A stretch of 41,141 nt of DNA from Paraprevotella xylaniphila YIT 11841 (GCF_000205165.1 NZ_GL883819.1:1-41141); one strand, 5' to 3'; positions 8,114 through 15,727 are shown, numbered from the stretch's first letter. Numbers and translations are program-made. Notes: a model not told the origin generated them from the letters alone.

Positions 8114-9139
8114 TTATCGGTCCATCATCGTTTGGAGGGCCGGAGTTGTGTACACTTGGTTCTTCCCTTTCTCGTCCGCATAGATAAGGTAAGCTTGTAT
8201 GTCGGGAGTGGACTGCAATATCTTTTTAGCCTGTTCCAATCCCATGACCATAAATGCCGTAGCGTATGCGTCGGCGGTGGCGCAGTCTTTGGCCACTACG
8301 GTGGACGACAGGATGGAGTGCTGCACAGGATAACCTGTGTGCGGGTCTATGGTATGTGCATACTTTTTTCCATTTTTGTAGTAGAAGTTACGGTAATTTC
8401 CCGAAGTCGCGATACCGAGGTCCGTGACGTTCAGTATGGTTTGGATTTCATTGTTGACATTCAATGAATCGTCTATGGGCTTATTGATGCCCACTTTCCA
8501 TTTTTGCTCTTTGGGACTGAGTCCTTTCACCACGATTTCCCCTCCGATTTCAATCATGTAGTTCCGGATGCCTTTACGGTCGAACAGGCGGGCTACCGCA
8601 TCACTGCCGTATCCTTTGGCAATGGCACTGCAATCCAGTATTACCCGAGAATCCTGTTTCACGACCTTCCCGTTTTCCAAAGCCACTTTTTCAAATCCGA
8701 CGAACGAAAGGATACTGTCGATTTGTGACGGAGTGAGATTCTGCCCGTTTTTGAAGCCGAATCCCCAGGCATTGACTAGCGGGGCGACGGTGATGTCGAA
8801 TGCACCGTCGGTATGTTTGCTGATGGTTTTGGCCAGTTGGAATACGTGGACGAACATGCTGTCCGGGGTAACCTCCTCATTCCGGTTGATTCGGCTGATG
8901 ACCGATTCTTTATTAAAAGGAGAGAGGGAAACATCCACTTTTCGTAATTCGGCTTCAATTTCCTTTTGCAGACTGGAATCGCATTGGTAGGTTACGTGGT
9001 AAAACGTGCCGAAAACTGCTCCTTCTTCCCGTTGGAAAGGAATATTGGAGTGTGGGCTGCGTATGGCATATATCGTGCCGATAACCAACAGGATGAGAAA
9101 TGGCAGTTGCCAACGTAGTTTTTTTCTTTTATCGTTCAT
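8114..9139 (-). CDS. apbE: FAD:protein FMN transferase (ApbE)
   Basis: Transfers FMN covalently to threonines of flavoproteins such as the Na+-translocating NADH:quinone reductase and Rnf subunits. The start chosen is the ATG at 9139 (MNDKRKKLRW, 341 residues) because it overlaps the mntP stop as ATGA; another ATG sits 6 bp upstream. Residues about 11-27 form a membrane anchor (LPFLILLVIGTIYAI) and no lipobox cysteine follows, so this is a tethered, not lipidated, ApbE. Signatures are FGTFYHVTYQC, NAWGFGF, LDCSAIAKGYGSDAVARLFD, YMIEIGGEIVVKG (FAD site) and the metal-binding KDCATADAYATAFMVMG. Its RNF/NQR targets are outside the window. Confidence 0.95.
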   Translation of the reverse strand: MNDKRKKLRWQLPFLILLVIGTIYAIRSPHSNIPFQREEGAVFGTFYHVTYQCDSSLQKEIEAELRKVDVSLSPFNKESVISRINRNEEVTPDSMFVHVFQLAKTISKHTDGAFDITVAPLVNAWGFGFKNGQNLTPSQIDSILSFVGFEKVALENGKVVKQDSRVILDCSAIAKGYGSDAVARLFDRKGIRNYMIEIGGEIVVKGLSPKEQKWKVGINKPIDDSLNVNNEIQTILNVTDLGIATSGNYRNFYYKNGKKYAHTIDPHTGYPVQHSILSSTVVAKDCATADAYATAFMVMGLEQAKKILQSTPDIQAYLIYADEKGKNQVYTTPALQTMMDR

Positions 9140-9714
9140 GAGCATAAACCTAAATGTTCTACAATGATTTTAATACCGATACCTATCAGGATAAGACCTC
9201 CGGCGGGTGCCATGGAGCATGGTATCTTGCGTCCGATGAATATGCCTGTTCCCAATCCGGCTATGGTAAGGGCAGACGAAATGGCGGCAATGAGGACGGT
9301 TGGCATTGCGATGGTGTCCCAACTGCTACCTATTGGCATAAAAGCCATGGAAACTCCTACGGCCATGGCATCTATGCTTGTGGCTACGGCCAGTGTAAGG
9401 ATGACTTTATAGCTTAGCGGGTCGAACTTGGTTTCCTCTTTTTTCCCGAAGCCTTCCCGAACCATCTGGATACCGACGGCAGAAAGCAATCCGAAAGCAA
9501 TCCAATGGTCTATGGGAGCCAGAAAACGGCTGAAGAGTGTGCTGACATACCAACCGGCCAATACCATTGCTCCCTGAAAGAGGCCGAACGAAAGGATCAT
9601 GGCCAACATTGGGCGCAAGACGATGTGCTTGACAATAGCACCTGAAGTGATGCTTACGGCAAAGCAATCCATGGCGAGTGCCAATCCTATTAGTATAGCT
9701 TCTGTGATGTACAT
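9136..9714 (-). CDS. mntP: Manganese efflux pump MntP
   Basis: Inner-membrane Mn2+ exporter of 192 residues; the ATG at 9714 (MYITEAILIGLALAMDCFAV) gives the normal family N-terminus, whereas the open frame continues upstream without homologous sequence. Six hydrophobic segments are visible, with the two repeat signatures AMDCFAVSITSG and VATSIDAMAVGVSMAFM, whose acidic residues are required for transport in the family, and FIGRKIP between helices. It overlaps apbE by 4 bp and lies 22 bp after the preceding envelope-protein gene. No room exists for the yybP-ykoY manganese riboswitch often found before mntP. Confidence 0.94.
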   Translation of the reverse strand: MYITEAILIGLALAMDCFAVSITSGAIVKHIVLRPMLAMILSFGLFQGAMVLAGWYVSTLFSRFLAPIDHWIAFGLLSAVGIQMVREGFGKKEETKFDPLSYKVILTLAVATSIDAMAVGVSMAFMPIGSSWDTIAMPTVLIAAISSALTIAGLGTGIFIGRKIPCSMAPAGGLILIGIGIKIIVEHLGLCS

Positions 9715-9736
9715 GTTTGCATGTTTTTGCCGGGGT

Positions 9737-10438
9737 TTAAATGTCGAATATGATATTGAATGTTCCACCGATACATGAATTGCCGTATTTGCCGAAACCA
9801 GGCACATACCACGGAGAACCTTGCGGGGCCTCGCTGTGGCTCATGCGGATTTTATAGCGTACGTTCCATCCTAAGTGGAAAATTTTCCATATCCGTGTTT
9901 CTATGCCGAACACGATTTCTCCCCAATGGGAATTGGCCGAAAGCCCGTTGAACACGAACGGGACTTCGTTTCCCCACACCGGATCGGTGAATCCCGGGGA
10001 GCTTATATCGTATTTGAAAGACGTGAAAGCATAACGTAAGCCTAAATACAACCGGTTGCCAGTGTACCACTTTTTAGTAAAGTTGTAGTCCATACCGATG
10101 CGGAAATAAGGTGCCTTGGTTTTGTAGGTATTGCCTGTTTCCTCACCCTCACAGTTACTTTCCCCATATCCCAATTCAAAAACCGGAAAATATTTCTCCT
10201 TGAAATTCAAATGTGCGGCCACTTCCATTTGTGAATAATCCGAATTGAGGGATTTCATAATGACACCTACAAGGTCGCCTGACAGGGCCACTCCTCCGAA
10301 TATGGGTGCTTCCTTTTTCGTCAGGTCTTCTACGGTTTCCTGAGGCTCCTTGTTGTCGGTTTGTTGAGCGTAGGAAGCGAAAGGGAGAAGTAGGCTAATT
10401 ACCGCTACGGAAATATATTTTAAAATTCTCGGATACAT
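9737..10438 (-). CDS. Secreted/outer-membrane barrel protein, DUF6048-like
   Basis: A 233-residue protein with a clear Sec signal peptide (ISVAVISLLLPFASYAQQ, cleavage near residue 24) and then alternating beta-strand sequence (APYFRIGMDYNFTKKWYTG, NRLYLGLRYAFTSFKYDISS, GEIVFGIETRIWKIFHLGWN, VRYKIRMSH), ending in FNIIFDI, all typical of a small outer-membrane beta-barrel. I associate it with the DUF6048 family common in Bacteroidales, from memory of layout only. It overlaps the preceding lipoprotein gene by 44 bp, so the two are translationally linked and likely act together. Function unknown. Confidence 0.72.
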   Translation of the reverse strand: MYPRILKYISVAVISLLLPFASYAQQTDNKEPQETVEDLTKKEAPIFGGVALSGDLVGVIMKSLNSDYSQMEVAAHLNFKEKYFPVFELGYGESNCEGEETGNTYKTKAPYFRIGMDYNFTKKWYTGNRLYLGLRYAFTSFKYDISSPGFTDPVWGNEVPFVFNGLSANSHWGEIVFGIETRIWKIFHLGWNVRYKIRMSHSEAPQGSPWYVPGFGKYGNSCIGGTFNIIFDI

Positions 10439-10895
10439 TATAATTGATATTCGGATTTACAATTGAAACGGAGTCTACAAGCAGTCGGGTCCAACGGACG
10501 GCGGTCACATGGTGGAACATCGAAGCCGGACAAGTAGGGGATTCGTAATGCGGAGTGTTTTCTTTGTCAATCCAAATGGTGTCCCTCCGCGTACGGCCCA
10601 CCGTATCGGTGAAGTGGAAGATGAGCGTGTCGGTTGCGGCACTGTAACTTACCGGAAGTTCCACTTCGCTTCCTCGTACCAGGCGGTTAATCAAAATGGA
10701 ATCCGTTCCGGCAGCCGTGACCGTCAGTGTGTCCAACACTTGGATTTTGCTTTCCCCTTCATCCGTGGCGGCATAGAATCCATACGTACTGTAAACGACA
10801 TTGTTTATCGGGCAGTCGGTAGATTCGCAGGAAACGGCAGCAATGAAAATGCTGATGCAAACCAACGTGAGGGTTATACCTTTTAGTTTCTTCAT
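10395..10895 (-). CDS. Lipoprotein of unknown function (DUF6452-like)
   Basis: A 166-residue lipoprotein. The ATG at 10895 (MKKLKGITLTLVCISIFIAA) gives a lipoprotein signal ending in the lipobox AVSC at about residues 21-24, followed by ESTDCPINNVVYSTYGFY. The rest is beta-rich (DTLTVTAAGTDSILINRLVR, DTLIFHFTDTVGRTRRDTIW) and looks like an immunoglobulin- or transthyretin-type sandwich. The last 44 bp overlap the start of the next gene, a barrel-like protein, suggesting a lipoprotein/outer-membrane-protein pair. I recall similar paired families (DUF6452 with DUF6048) in Bacteroidales, which needs a profile search. No activity can be assigned. Confidence 0.7.
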   Translation of the reverse strand: MKKLKGITLTLVCISIFIAAVSCESTDCPINNVVYSTYGFYAATDEGESKIQVLDTLTVTAAGTDSILINRLVRGSEVELPVSYSAATDTLIFHFTDTVGRTRRDTIWIDKENTPHYESPTCPASMFHHVTAVRWTRLLVDSVSIVNPNINYNVSENFKIYFRSGN

Positions 10896-10913
10896 CTTCA
10901 AAAGATGTAATCT

Positions 10914-11867
10914 TTATATTTCTTTTTCAATCAAGTAATTGTTGCGTTCTGGCGAATTGCGGCTGATGAGTTCTCCCAAGAAGCCGGTCAGGAAAAGTTG
11001 CGTACCCAGTATCATCGTAGTGAGCGCGATGTAGAAGTAGGGTGAGTCGGTAATCAAACGGTAGTCGTTGCCGCAATACATGTCATACAGCTTGTTCACG
11101 CCGATAACCCCTGTGGCAATGAAACCCAAAATGAACATGATAGAACCTAAAAAGCCGAAGATGTGCATCGGTTTGACCCCGAATTTGGATAGGAACCAAA
11201 GGGAAATCAGATCCAGATAACCATTGAAGAAGCGGTTCAGGCCGCCGAATTTGGTCTTGCCGTACTTGCGTGCCTGATGGTGCACCACCTTTTCCCCGAT
11301 TTTGTCGAAACCGGCGTTCTTGGCCAGATAAGGGATATAACGGTGCATTTCCCCATAGACCTCAATGCTTTTCACGACTTCCTTGCGGTAAGCTTTCAAT
11401 CCGCAGTTGAAATCGTGCAGGTTTTTGATGCCGCTGACCTTGCGGGCGGTGGCGTTGAACAGTTTGGTCGGGATGGTTTTGGACAACGGGTCATATCGTT
11501 TTTGCTTGTACCCCGACACCAAGTCGAATCCGTCCGTCACGATCATGCGGTAAAGCTCCGGAATCTCGTCGGGGGAGTCCTGAAGGTCGGCATCCATGGT
11601 GATGACCACGTCACCCTCCGCTTTCTTGAAGCCGCAATACAAGGCCGGGCTTTTTCCGTAGTTACGGCGGAATTTGATGCCTTTCACGCAACTGTGCTTT
11701 TCCTGCAAATCTTCAATCAGTTGCCAAGAACGGTCGGTGCTGCCGTCATTGACGAAAATGACTTCGTATGTGAAGCCGTGTGCGTTCATTACGCGTTCAA
11801 TCCATGAATATAATTCCGGAATGGATTCTTCTTCATTGAAGAGGGGTATTACGACTGAAATATCCAT
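10914..11867 (-). CDS. Family 2 glycosyltransferase, polyprenyl-phosphate glycosyltransferase type
   Basis: A 317-residue GT-A enzyme resembling dolichol-phosphate mannose synthase, GtrB and ArnC: it should move a sugar from a nucleotide donor to undecaprenyl phosphate. The start ATG at 11867 gives MDISVVIPLFNEEESIPELY; the frame upstream lacks homology. Motifs are FVNDGSTDRSW, FRRNYGKSPALYCGFKKAEG, the metal-binding VVITMDADLQDSPDEIPELY (DxD near residue 90) and the acceptor-loop region RKYGKTKFGG. Two C-terminal transmembrane helices (PMHIFGFLGSIMFILGFIAT and FYIALTTMILGTQLFLTGFL) anchor it. It begins 2 bp after the DUF4199 stop. Donor sugar and final glycan are unknown. Confidence 0.93.
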   Translation of the reverse strand: MDISVVIPLFNEEESIPELYSWIERVMNAHGFTYEVIFVNDGSTDRSWQLIEDLQEKHSCVKGIKFRRNYGKSPALYCGFKKAEGDVVITMDADLQDSPDEIPELYRMIVTDGFDLVSGYKQKRYDPLSKTIPTKLFNATARKVSGIKNLHDFNCGLKAYRKEVVKSIEVYGEMHRYIPYLAKNAGFDKIGEKVVHHQARKYGKTKFGGLNRFFNGYLDLISLWFLSKFGVKPMHIFGFLGSIMFILGFIATGVIGVNKLYDMYCGNDYRLITDSPYFYIALTTMILGTQLFLTGFLGELISRNSPERNNYLIEKEI

Positions 11868-11869
11868 AT

Positions 11870-12430
11870 TTATCGGTTTTGACTGTGAGTCGTACGGCTC
11901 TTTCCGCTTAATCCGATCCACGCGGTGGGGATGGCTAGCAGGAAGCCGAACATGAGATTATATACTAAGAATTCGAAAGTCAGTTGTATGGGAGAGATAC
12001 TTTTAAGCAGGTCTATGACTTGGCGGCTGACTTCGGCCACGTCCTCTCCCGGCATCATGCTTTGCATCATAGCTACAGCCTCGGGCTGTTGCATGATGGT
12101 GGAATAAGTCTGGAGGAGCAATCCGTTGTCGATGTAGCGGAAATAAACAAATTGGGCCACCGCCATGAGCAAAGAGGCATACATGAAAATCAGCGTCGCC
12201 ATCCACCACGACTGGCCGAAACGAAGGGGAAACACTTCACCTCTGAATTTCCGTATCAGGAAACCGGCTGTCACCACGGACAACAATCCGATGATGAGAC
12301 CCACGTTGCCTACGAGCGGACGGGTCAACCCGATAATATAAAAAGCAAAACTGACAATCCACATCAGGCCCACCACGGCACCGTATTGGGCGGCAAAAGC
12401 ACGGAGTTGCTTGTAGCTTATTGCATTCAT
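11870..12430 (-). CDS. DUF4199 domain membrane protein
   Basis: A 186-residue integral membrane protein with four predicted helices: YGAVVGLMWIVSFAFYIIGL, NVGLIIGLLSVVTAGFLIRK, ATLIFMYASLLMAVAQFVYF and FEFLVYNLMFGFLLAIPTAW. Between helices 3 and 4 is the methionine- and glutamine-rich region (IMQQPEAVAMMQSMMPGEDV) seen in DUF4199 proteins. In Bacteroidota DUF4199 genes commonly sit directly before a family 2 glycosyltransferase, as here (2-bp gap), so a link to lipid-linked sugar transfer is a fair but unproven inference. It is the first gene of the minus-strand series and has its own -7 element at 12456-12463. Confidence 0.85.
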   Translation of the reverse strand: MNAISYKQLRAFAAQYGAVVGLMWIVSFAFYIIGLTRPLVGNVGLIIGLLSVVTAGFLIRKFRGEVFPLRFGQSWWMATLIFMYASLLMAVAQFVYFRYIDNGLLLQTYSTIMQQPEAVAMMQSMMPGEDVAEVSRQVIDLLKSISPIQLTFEFLVYNLMFGFLLAIPTAWIGLSGKSRTTHSQNR

Positions 12431-12455
12431 TATGACATATATTACATTTAGCGTG

Positions 12456-12463
12456 CAAAAATA
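12456..12463 (-). promoter_or_regulatory. -7 promoter element for the DUF4199-led gene series
   Basis: Minus-strand TATTTTTG matches TAnnTTTG exactly and lies 26 bp before the DUF4199 start. A TTCG at 21-nt spacing is the best available -33 box (one mismatch). It diverges from the SRP RNA promoter. Confidence 0.5.
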
Positions 12464-12571
12464 CGAAAAATTAGCGGAATACGGCGAACTAAACTTCTTT
12501 ATTTTTGTAAAATCTAAGCGGTTGAAAATGAGTTTTATTTCAGGAATGCATTAAAAAAGTATATACCAATG

Positions 12572-12603
12572 TTTGGAACGGAAAGAAAAAGTTCCTACCT
12601 TTG
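12572..12603 (+). promoter_or_regulatory. Consensus Bacteroidota promoter for SRP RNA / tRNA-Thr
   Basis: TTTG (12572-12575), exactly 20 nt, then TACCTTTG (12596-12603): both boxes match the Bacteroidota housekeeping consensus perfectly. Transcription should begin close to 12610, a few bases before the SRP RNA stem at 12615. Confidence 0.85.
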
Positions 12604-12614
12604 CAACCGCAAAC

Positions 12615-12710
12615 GGGAAAGTCCTGTACGGCCAGCTCCCTTCGAATCCCCCAGGGCTTGATCGCAGCAAGGGTAGTTGGTTGTAGCGGCGCGATGCAGT
12701 AAGCTTTCCC
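12615..12710 (+). ncRNA. ffs: Small signal recognition particle RNA (4.5S type)
   Basis: A 96-nt rod-shaped RNA. The terminal stem pairs GGGAAAG (12615-12621) with CTTTCCC (12704-12710). The conserved Ffh-binding domain is visible as CCCCCAGGGC (12649-12658) opposite GCAGCAAGGG (12664-12673), the asymmetric-loop AGCA being a hallmark of SRP domain IV. The apical loop reads UUGAUC in place of the usual CGGAAG. The RNA forms with Ffh the particle that targets membrane proteins to SecYEG. A consensus promoter precedes it and tRNA-Thr begins 5 nt after the stem, so both are likely processed from one precursor. Confidence 0.88.
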
Positions 12711-12714
12711 ACCC

Positions 12715-12788
12715 GCCTCTTTAGCTCAGTTGGCCAGAGCACGTGATTTGTAATCTCGGGGTCGTTGGTTCGAATCCGACAAGAGGCT
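12715..12788 (+). tRNA. tRNA-Thr (anticodon UGU)
   Basis: A complete 74-nt cloverleaf: acceptor stem GCCTCTT/AAGAGGC with discriminator T at 12788, D stem GCTC/GAGC, anticodon stem CGTGA/TCTCG with loop TTTGTAA (anticodon TGT at 12749-12751), and T arm GTTGG-TTCGAAT-CCGAC. The anticodon stem has one T-T mismatch (12744 with 12756). CCA is not encoded. It reads ACA and probably other ACN threonine codons. It lies immediately after the SRP RNA and before a terminator. Confidence 0.96.
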
Positions 12789-12799
12789 CAAAAAGCACA

Positions 12800-12834
12800 A
12801 AGGCGAAACCGGAAAAGTTTCGCCTTTTTATTTT
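12800..12834 (+). terminator. Rho-independent terminator of the ffs-tRNA unit
   Basis: A 10-bp stem (12800-12809 with 12817-12826, core GGCGAAAC/GTTTCGCC, 7-nt loop) is followed by a T-rich tract ending near 12834. Confidence 0.9.
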
Positions 12835-12843
12835 ATCGGGCTT

Positions 12844-13563
12844 ATGGCGTATGGAAAATATTATAATCCGTTGATTTTAGCACGTCTTGAATCCTATTTC
12901 GAGTCGGGCGATTGGGACGGATTGGCTGTGTATCTGGACGGCTTGTCCCATCGCGAGTTCCGTATGGCCGGTGAAATCATCAGCATGCAAATCATGCCTC
13001 GTGTCTCGGATACGGTGTTTTGGGAAGCGTTTTGTTTCCTGTTGGTGCGTAATTCCAAAGCTTTTCTGGTGACTTTGCTCAAGTCCGTTCCCCTTCGGAA
13101 GCAAAAAACCGGTTTTACATTGCGGCAAGACGGCTATGTGCCGGTAGCGGAGTTCCTGAACGATGCCGGGACGGAATTGGACCGTGCCAAATTCATCCGG
13201 TTTATGGTGGAGGTCTTCGGGGAAGATACGGAGGAATTGTCTTATTTATTCGGAAGCCTTCATGTAGATACGTCGCACGAACGTGTGCAATATTTGTTGC
13301 AGGGCAGAGGAATGTCCTGTTATTATTTATTATTCCAGTGTATGCGTCAGTTGGAGCATGAACGCGATCTTCTGGTGCGTTGTTGCCAATTCCTGATGAA
13401 AAAAGGCGATGCGTTGTCGTTCAATCTGGCCAGCGTGGCCAAGCTGTATTTCGACCTGACGCCGGTGAAGGGTACCTTCTCCTTGCATCTTGCTCCTTAT
13501 CAATTGGGATGCCTCGATGCTTCCTTCGAGAGTTTCTGCAGGGTCATGAAGAGCATATCGTGA
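12844..13563 (+). CDS. Hypothetical protein, 239 residues
   Basis: I do not recognise this protein. It is a soluble, mostly helical sequence with no signal peptide or membrane segment, opening MAYGKYYNPLILARLESYFE. Notable stretches are GDWDGLAVYLDGLSHREFRM, the cysteine-containing FWEAFCFLLVRNSKAFLVTL, GMSCYYLLFQCMRQLEHERD and VRCCQFLMKKGD, which suggest helical repeats. Codon use resembles its neighbours, and a terminator follows at once, so it is a real gene. It starts only 10 bp after the tRNA terminator and no promoter motif fits in that gap, so expression may depend on read-through of the RNA unit or on a promoter inside it. Confidence 0.75.
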   Translation: MAYGKYYNPLILARLESYFESGDWDGLAVYLDGLSHREFRMAGEIISMQIMPRVSDTVFWEAFCFLLVRNSKAFLVTLLKSVPLRKQKTGFTLRQDGYVPVAEFLNDAGTELDRAKFIRFMVEVFGEDTEELSYLFGSLHVDTSHERVQYLLQGRGMSCYYLLFQCMRQLEHERDLLVRCCQFLMKKGDALSFNLASVAKLYFDLTPVKGTFSLHLAPYQLGCLDASFESFCRVMKSIS

Positions 13564-13570
13564 AAAAATA

Positions 13571-13597
13571 AAGACATCCACCCAAGGGATGTCTTTT
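13571..13597. terminator. Bidirectional terminator between converging units
   Basis: Stem AAGACATCC/GGATGTCTT with a 7-nt loop. A T-rich tract follows on the plus strand (TTTTATT), and the A-rich 5' flank gives a T tract on the minus strand, so it can end both the 239-residue gene and the fimbrillin operon. Confidence 0.8.
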
Positions 13598-13654
13598 ATT
13601 ATGTAATTTATGAATGATAACCTCACGGATATTCTTTTCTGTTAGAAACAATTA

Positions 13655-15727
13655 TTAAAATGTGTAGCTTGTGCCGAGACTAACCTTGGCCACTATGTCA
13701 TTGAACGGTGACAATACTTCACCACCGATGAAACCGTTTTTCAAGTAATAATGGACTTCCGGTTCGAGTAGCAGGCTCCATTGGTCGTTGATACGGTATT
13801 GCGCCACGGCACCGAGCAACAATGCAGGTGCTCCGCCAGGGTTCGCGGCGGACAGAGGACGGGGGGAGGAACCCACTTCGAGTTCGCCGCTGTATATCCG
13901 GGCATTGTCCGACATGCACTTGCTGTACAAGGCACCGCCTTCCACGAAGAGGTTGAACTTCCGGTTTAAGTCATATTTCTGGTAGACGTTGGATAAATTA
14001 AGCATATAGGCCAGTTTGATGTTCAGCAGGTTGTAGCGGTATTGCCATAGTGCGGTGAATTGTTTCTCCACGCCCATGAAATCCACCACATAACTCCCAT
14101 ACTTGTTTTCGTTGAGGGTTTCATACTCTATGGCAGCCTTGAGTGAGACGTAAGGCCCGAGGTGGTAGCCCACGTAGAACTGTCCCGAGTAGTTCAGGGC
14201 GAAGTCGCCCACGGTGTTCACCGAACGCATGTGTTTTAGCCCTCCTACTTGCACGCCGGAGAACAGGCGTGGCTCGAAGATGTAAGGGGGCCACGAGGCG
14301 CGTTCTTTCCGGTTGGCTGCACAGACGCGCACGCCGAGCGATATGGAGGCCGAAGTTTCGGTGAAGGATGCTTCGCGATCCACATTCACGTATGGTTCGC
14401 GGAAGTTGGCCACCACCACACGGGGCTCCACGAAAAAAGAAGTTTCTTTGTCCATGCTGTACAGGAAAGTGGCGGCACCTGTGAAACCGGCGTAGTTGCA
14501 TTTCAGGCCGTTATCCGTTCCCGGGATGTATTTGGTCAGCCAACCGTATTCGCCTCCCACGGCGATGTTCATCTCAAACGGATGGCGTACTTGCCGCCAA
14601 TAGGGGAAGAAGTTGAGAGGATTGACCAATCCTTCGAGCCGTCCGGCAAACATGCTGCCCTTGTAACGTGTCTCGTAGGAGGGGCGGGCTTCGGTGGATG
14701 CCGTGGTGTTGTAGCTCCAATAATATTCGGAAGCCGTGGCCGAGAGGCGGAGTCCCACGATGGGGTCGAACCACCGGCCCACGGAAATCTTGTAGCCCGT
14801 GCCGGTCGTTTTGAAGAAGCCCAAATCGTCGCTGTCATAAAAAGTCACACCTTGTGCCAGTTCGTAGAAAAATCCACGTGTATAGACCACCTCGCTGTTA
14901 TAAAAGTCATTGGTATTATCCATATTGACCGTCAGGCCGGTTTTCACACCGTATTGTATGTCATACTTTGACACGTTCGTATGGCCGGAATGGTCGGCTT
15001 GGTCGGTCAGTGCGGAAAAGAACGGTTCTATGAAGAACTTGGCGTTGCGTCCGAGACCTATACCGACGTTTATACCTGCCTGTCCTTTAAAAATGGAAGC
15101 GCGCTCCTCTTGGAAAACGGAATGTATATAGCCCACGCCGAGAGTCGGAGAGATGCGGAATATGCGTCGTTTGTCGTAGCCATAAAGGTAATCGGACAGA
15201 TGAAATACATAGTCTATATCGGCTTCCCATTGTTTCACGGTACCATTGCCGTCCTTCATGTCGTAGTTCGTATGCAATAGCGTGGCGCGTAGGCCATGTA
15301 GCCGGTTGAAGTCATACCCAACCACGCCACCGAAAGGTATCCCGTTCTTCATGGCCCGTTGGCCTTTTGGGGCTACTTGCGAGAAGCCTGTCGTGAATCC
15401 TACGTACAGGTGGTCAAGGAAACGGTTGCGGAAAGTATCGCCTTTTTCCACGTAACGGTCTGAGTACAGGTAGTCTAAGGGGTTGAAGTCCACGGTGTGG
15501 TCCAATTTGGGTTTGGAGGAGGTGGATACTGCCGTGGAAACCGGTGTTTCCGTGGTTGGCCGTATCGCAGTGGTGTCGGCTGTTTCCGGTGTGGAGGATG
15601 TCGCCGTGCTGTCGGGTGTTTCCACAACAGGCCGTACCGCTGTCGCCATCGTGTGCGCCTGTCCCGGTGATATGTACCACAGGCATAGGCATGTGCATAT
15701 TATTGTATATTTTTCGTACATCATCAT
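13655..15727 (-). CDS. Large three-module outer-membrane beta-barrel protein; last gene of fimbrillin operon
   Basis: A 690-residue secreted protein with a signal peptide (YTIICTCLCLWYISPGQA), a Thr/Pro/Glu linker (about 28-70) containing a repeated RPxxETPxSTA unit, and then some 600 residues of amphipathic beta-strands ending in SLGTSYTF, a normal outer-membrane C-terminal signal. The barrel region falls into three similar modules: VGYDFNRLHGLRATLLHTNY (136-155), VGRWFDPIVGLRLSATASEY (316-335) and VGYHLGPYVSLKAAIEYETL (519-538) correspond, as do FFIEP (231), FFVEP (431) and LLLEP (652). It is the last gene before the bidirectional terminator and lies about 100 bp after the OmpA-like gene. 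A role as outer-membrane base or assembly pore of the surface structure is inferred from context. Family not identified. Confidence 0.8.
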   Translation of the reverse strand: MMMYEKYTIICTCLCLWYISPGQAHTMATAVRPVVETPDSTATSSTPETADTTAIRPTTETPVSTAVSTSSKPKLDHTVDFNPLDYLYSDRYVEKGDTFRNRFLDHLYVGFTTGFSQVAPKGQRAMKNGIPFGGVVGYDFNRLHGLRATLLHTNYDMKDGNGTVKQWEADIDYVFHLSDYLYGYDKRRIFRISPTLGVGYIHSVFQEERASIFKGQAGINVGIGLGRNAKFFIEPFFSALTDQADHSGHTNVSKYDIQYGVKTGLTVNMDNTNDFYNSEVVYTRGFFYELAQGVTFYDSDDLGFFKTTGTGYKISVGRWFDPIVGLRLSATASEYYWSYNTTASTEARPSYETRYKGSMFAGRLEGLVNPLNFFPYWRQVRHPFEMNIAVGGEYGWLTKYIPGTDNGLKCNYAGFTGAATFLYSMDKETSFFVEPRVVVANFREPYVNVDREASFTETSASISLGVRVCAANRKERASWPPYIFEPRLFSGVQVGGLKHMRSVNTVGDFALNYSGQFYVGYHLGPYVSLKAAIEYETLNENKYGSYVVDFMGVEKQFTALWQYRYNLLNIKLAYMLNLSNVYQKYDLNRKFNLFVEGGALYSKCMSDNARIYSGELEVGSSPRPLSAANPGGAPALLLGAVAQYRINDQWSLLLEPEVHYYLKNGFIGGEVLSPFNDIVAKVSLGTSYTF

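Noticed and set aside
8114-9139. ApbE as a lipoprotein
   Set aside because: No cysteine follows the hydrophobic N-terminal segment; it is better read as a membrane anchor.
9715-9736. Manganese riboswitch (yybP-ykoY) before mntP
   Set aside because: Only 22 bp separate mntP from the preceding gene, too short for the aptamer.
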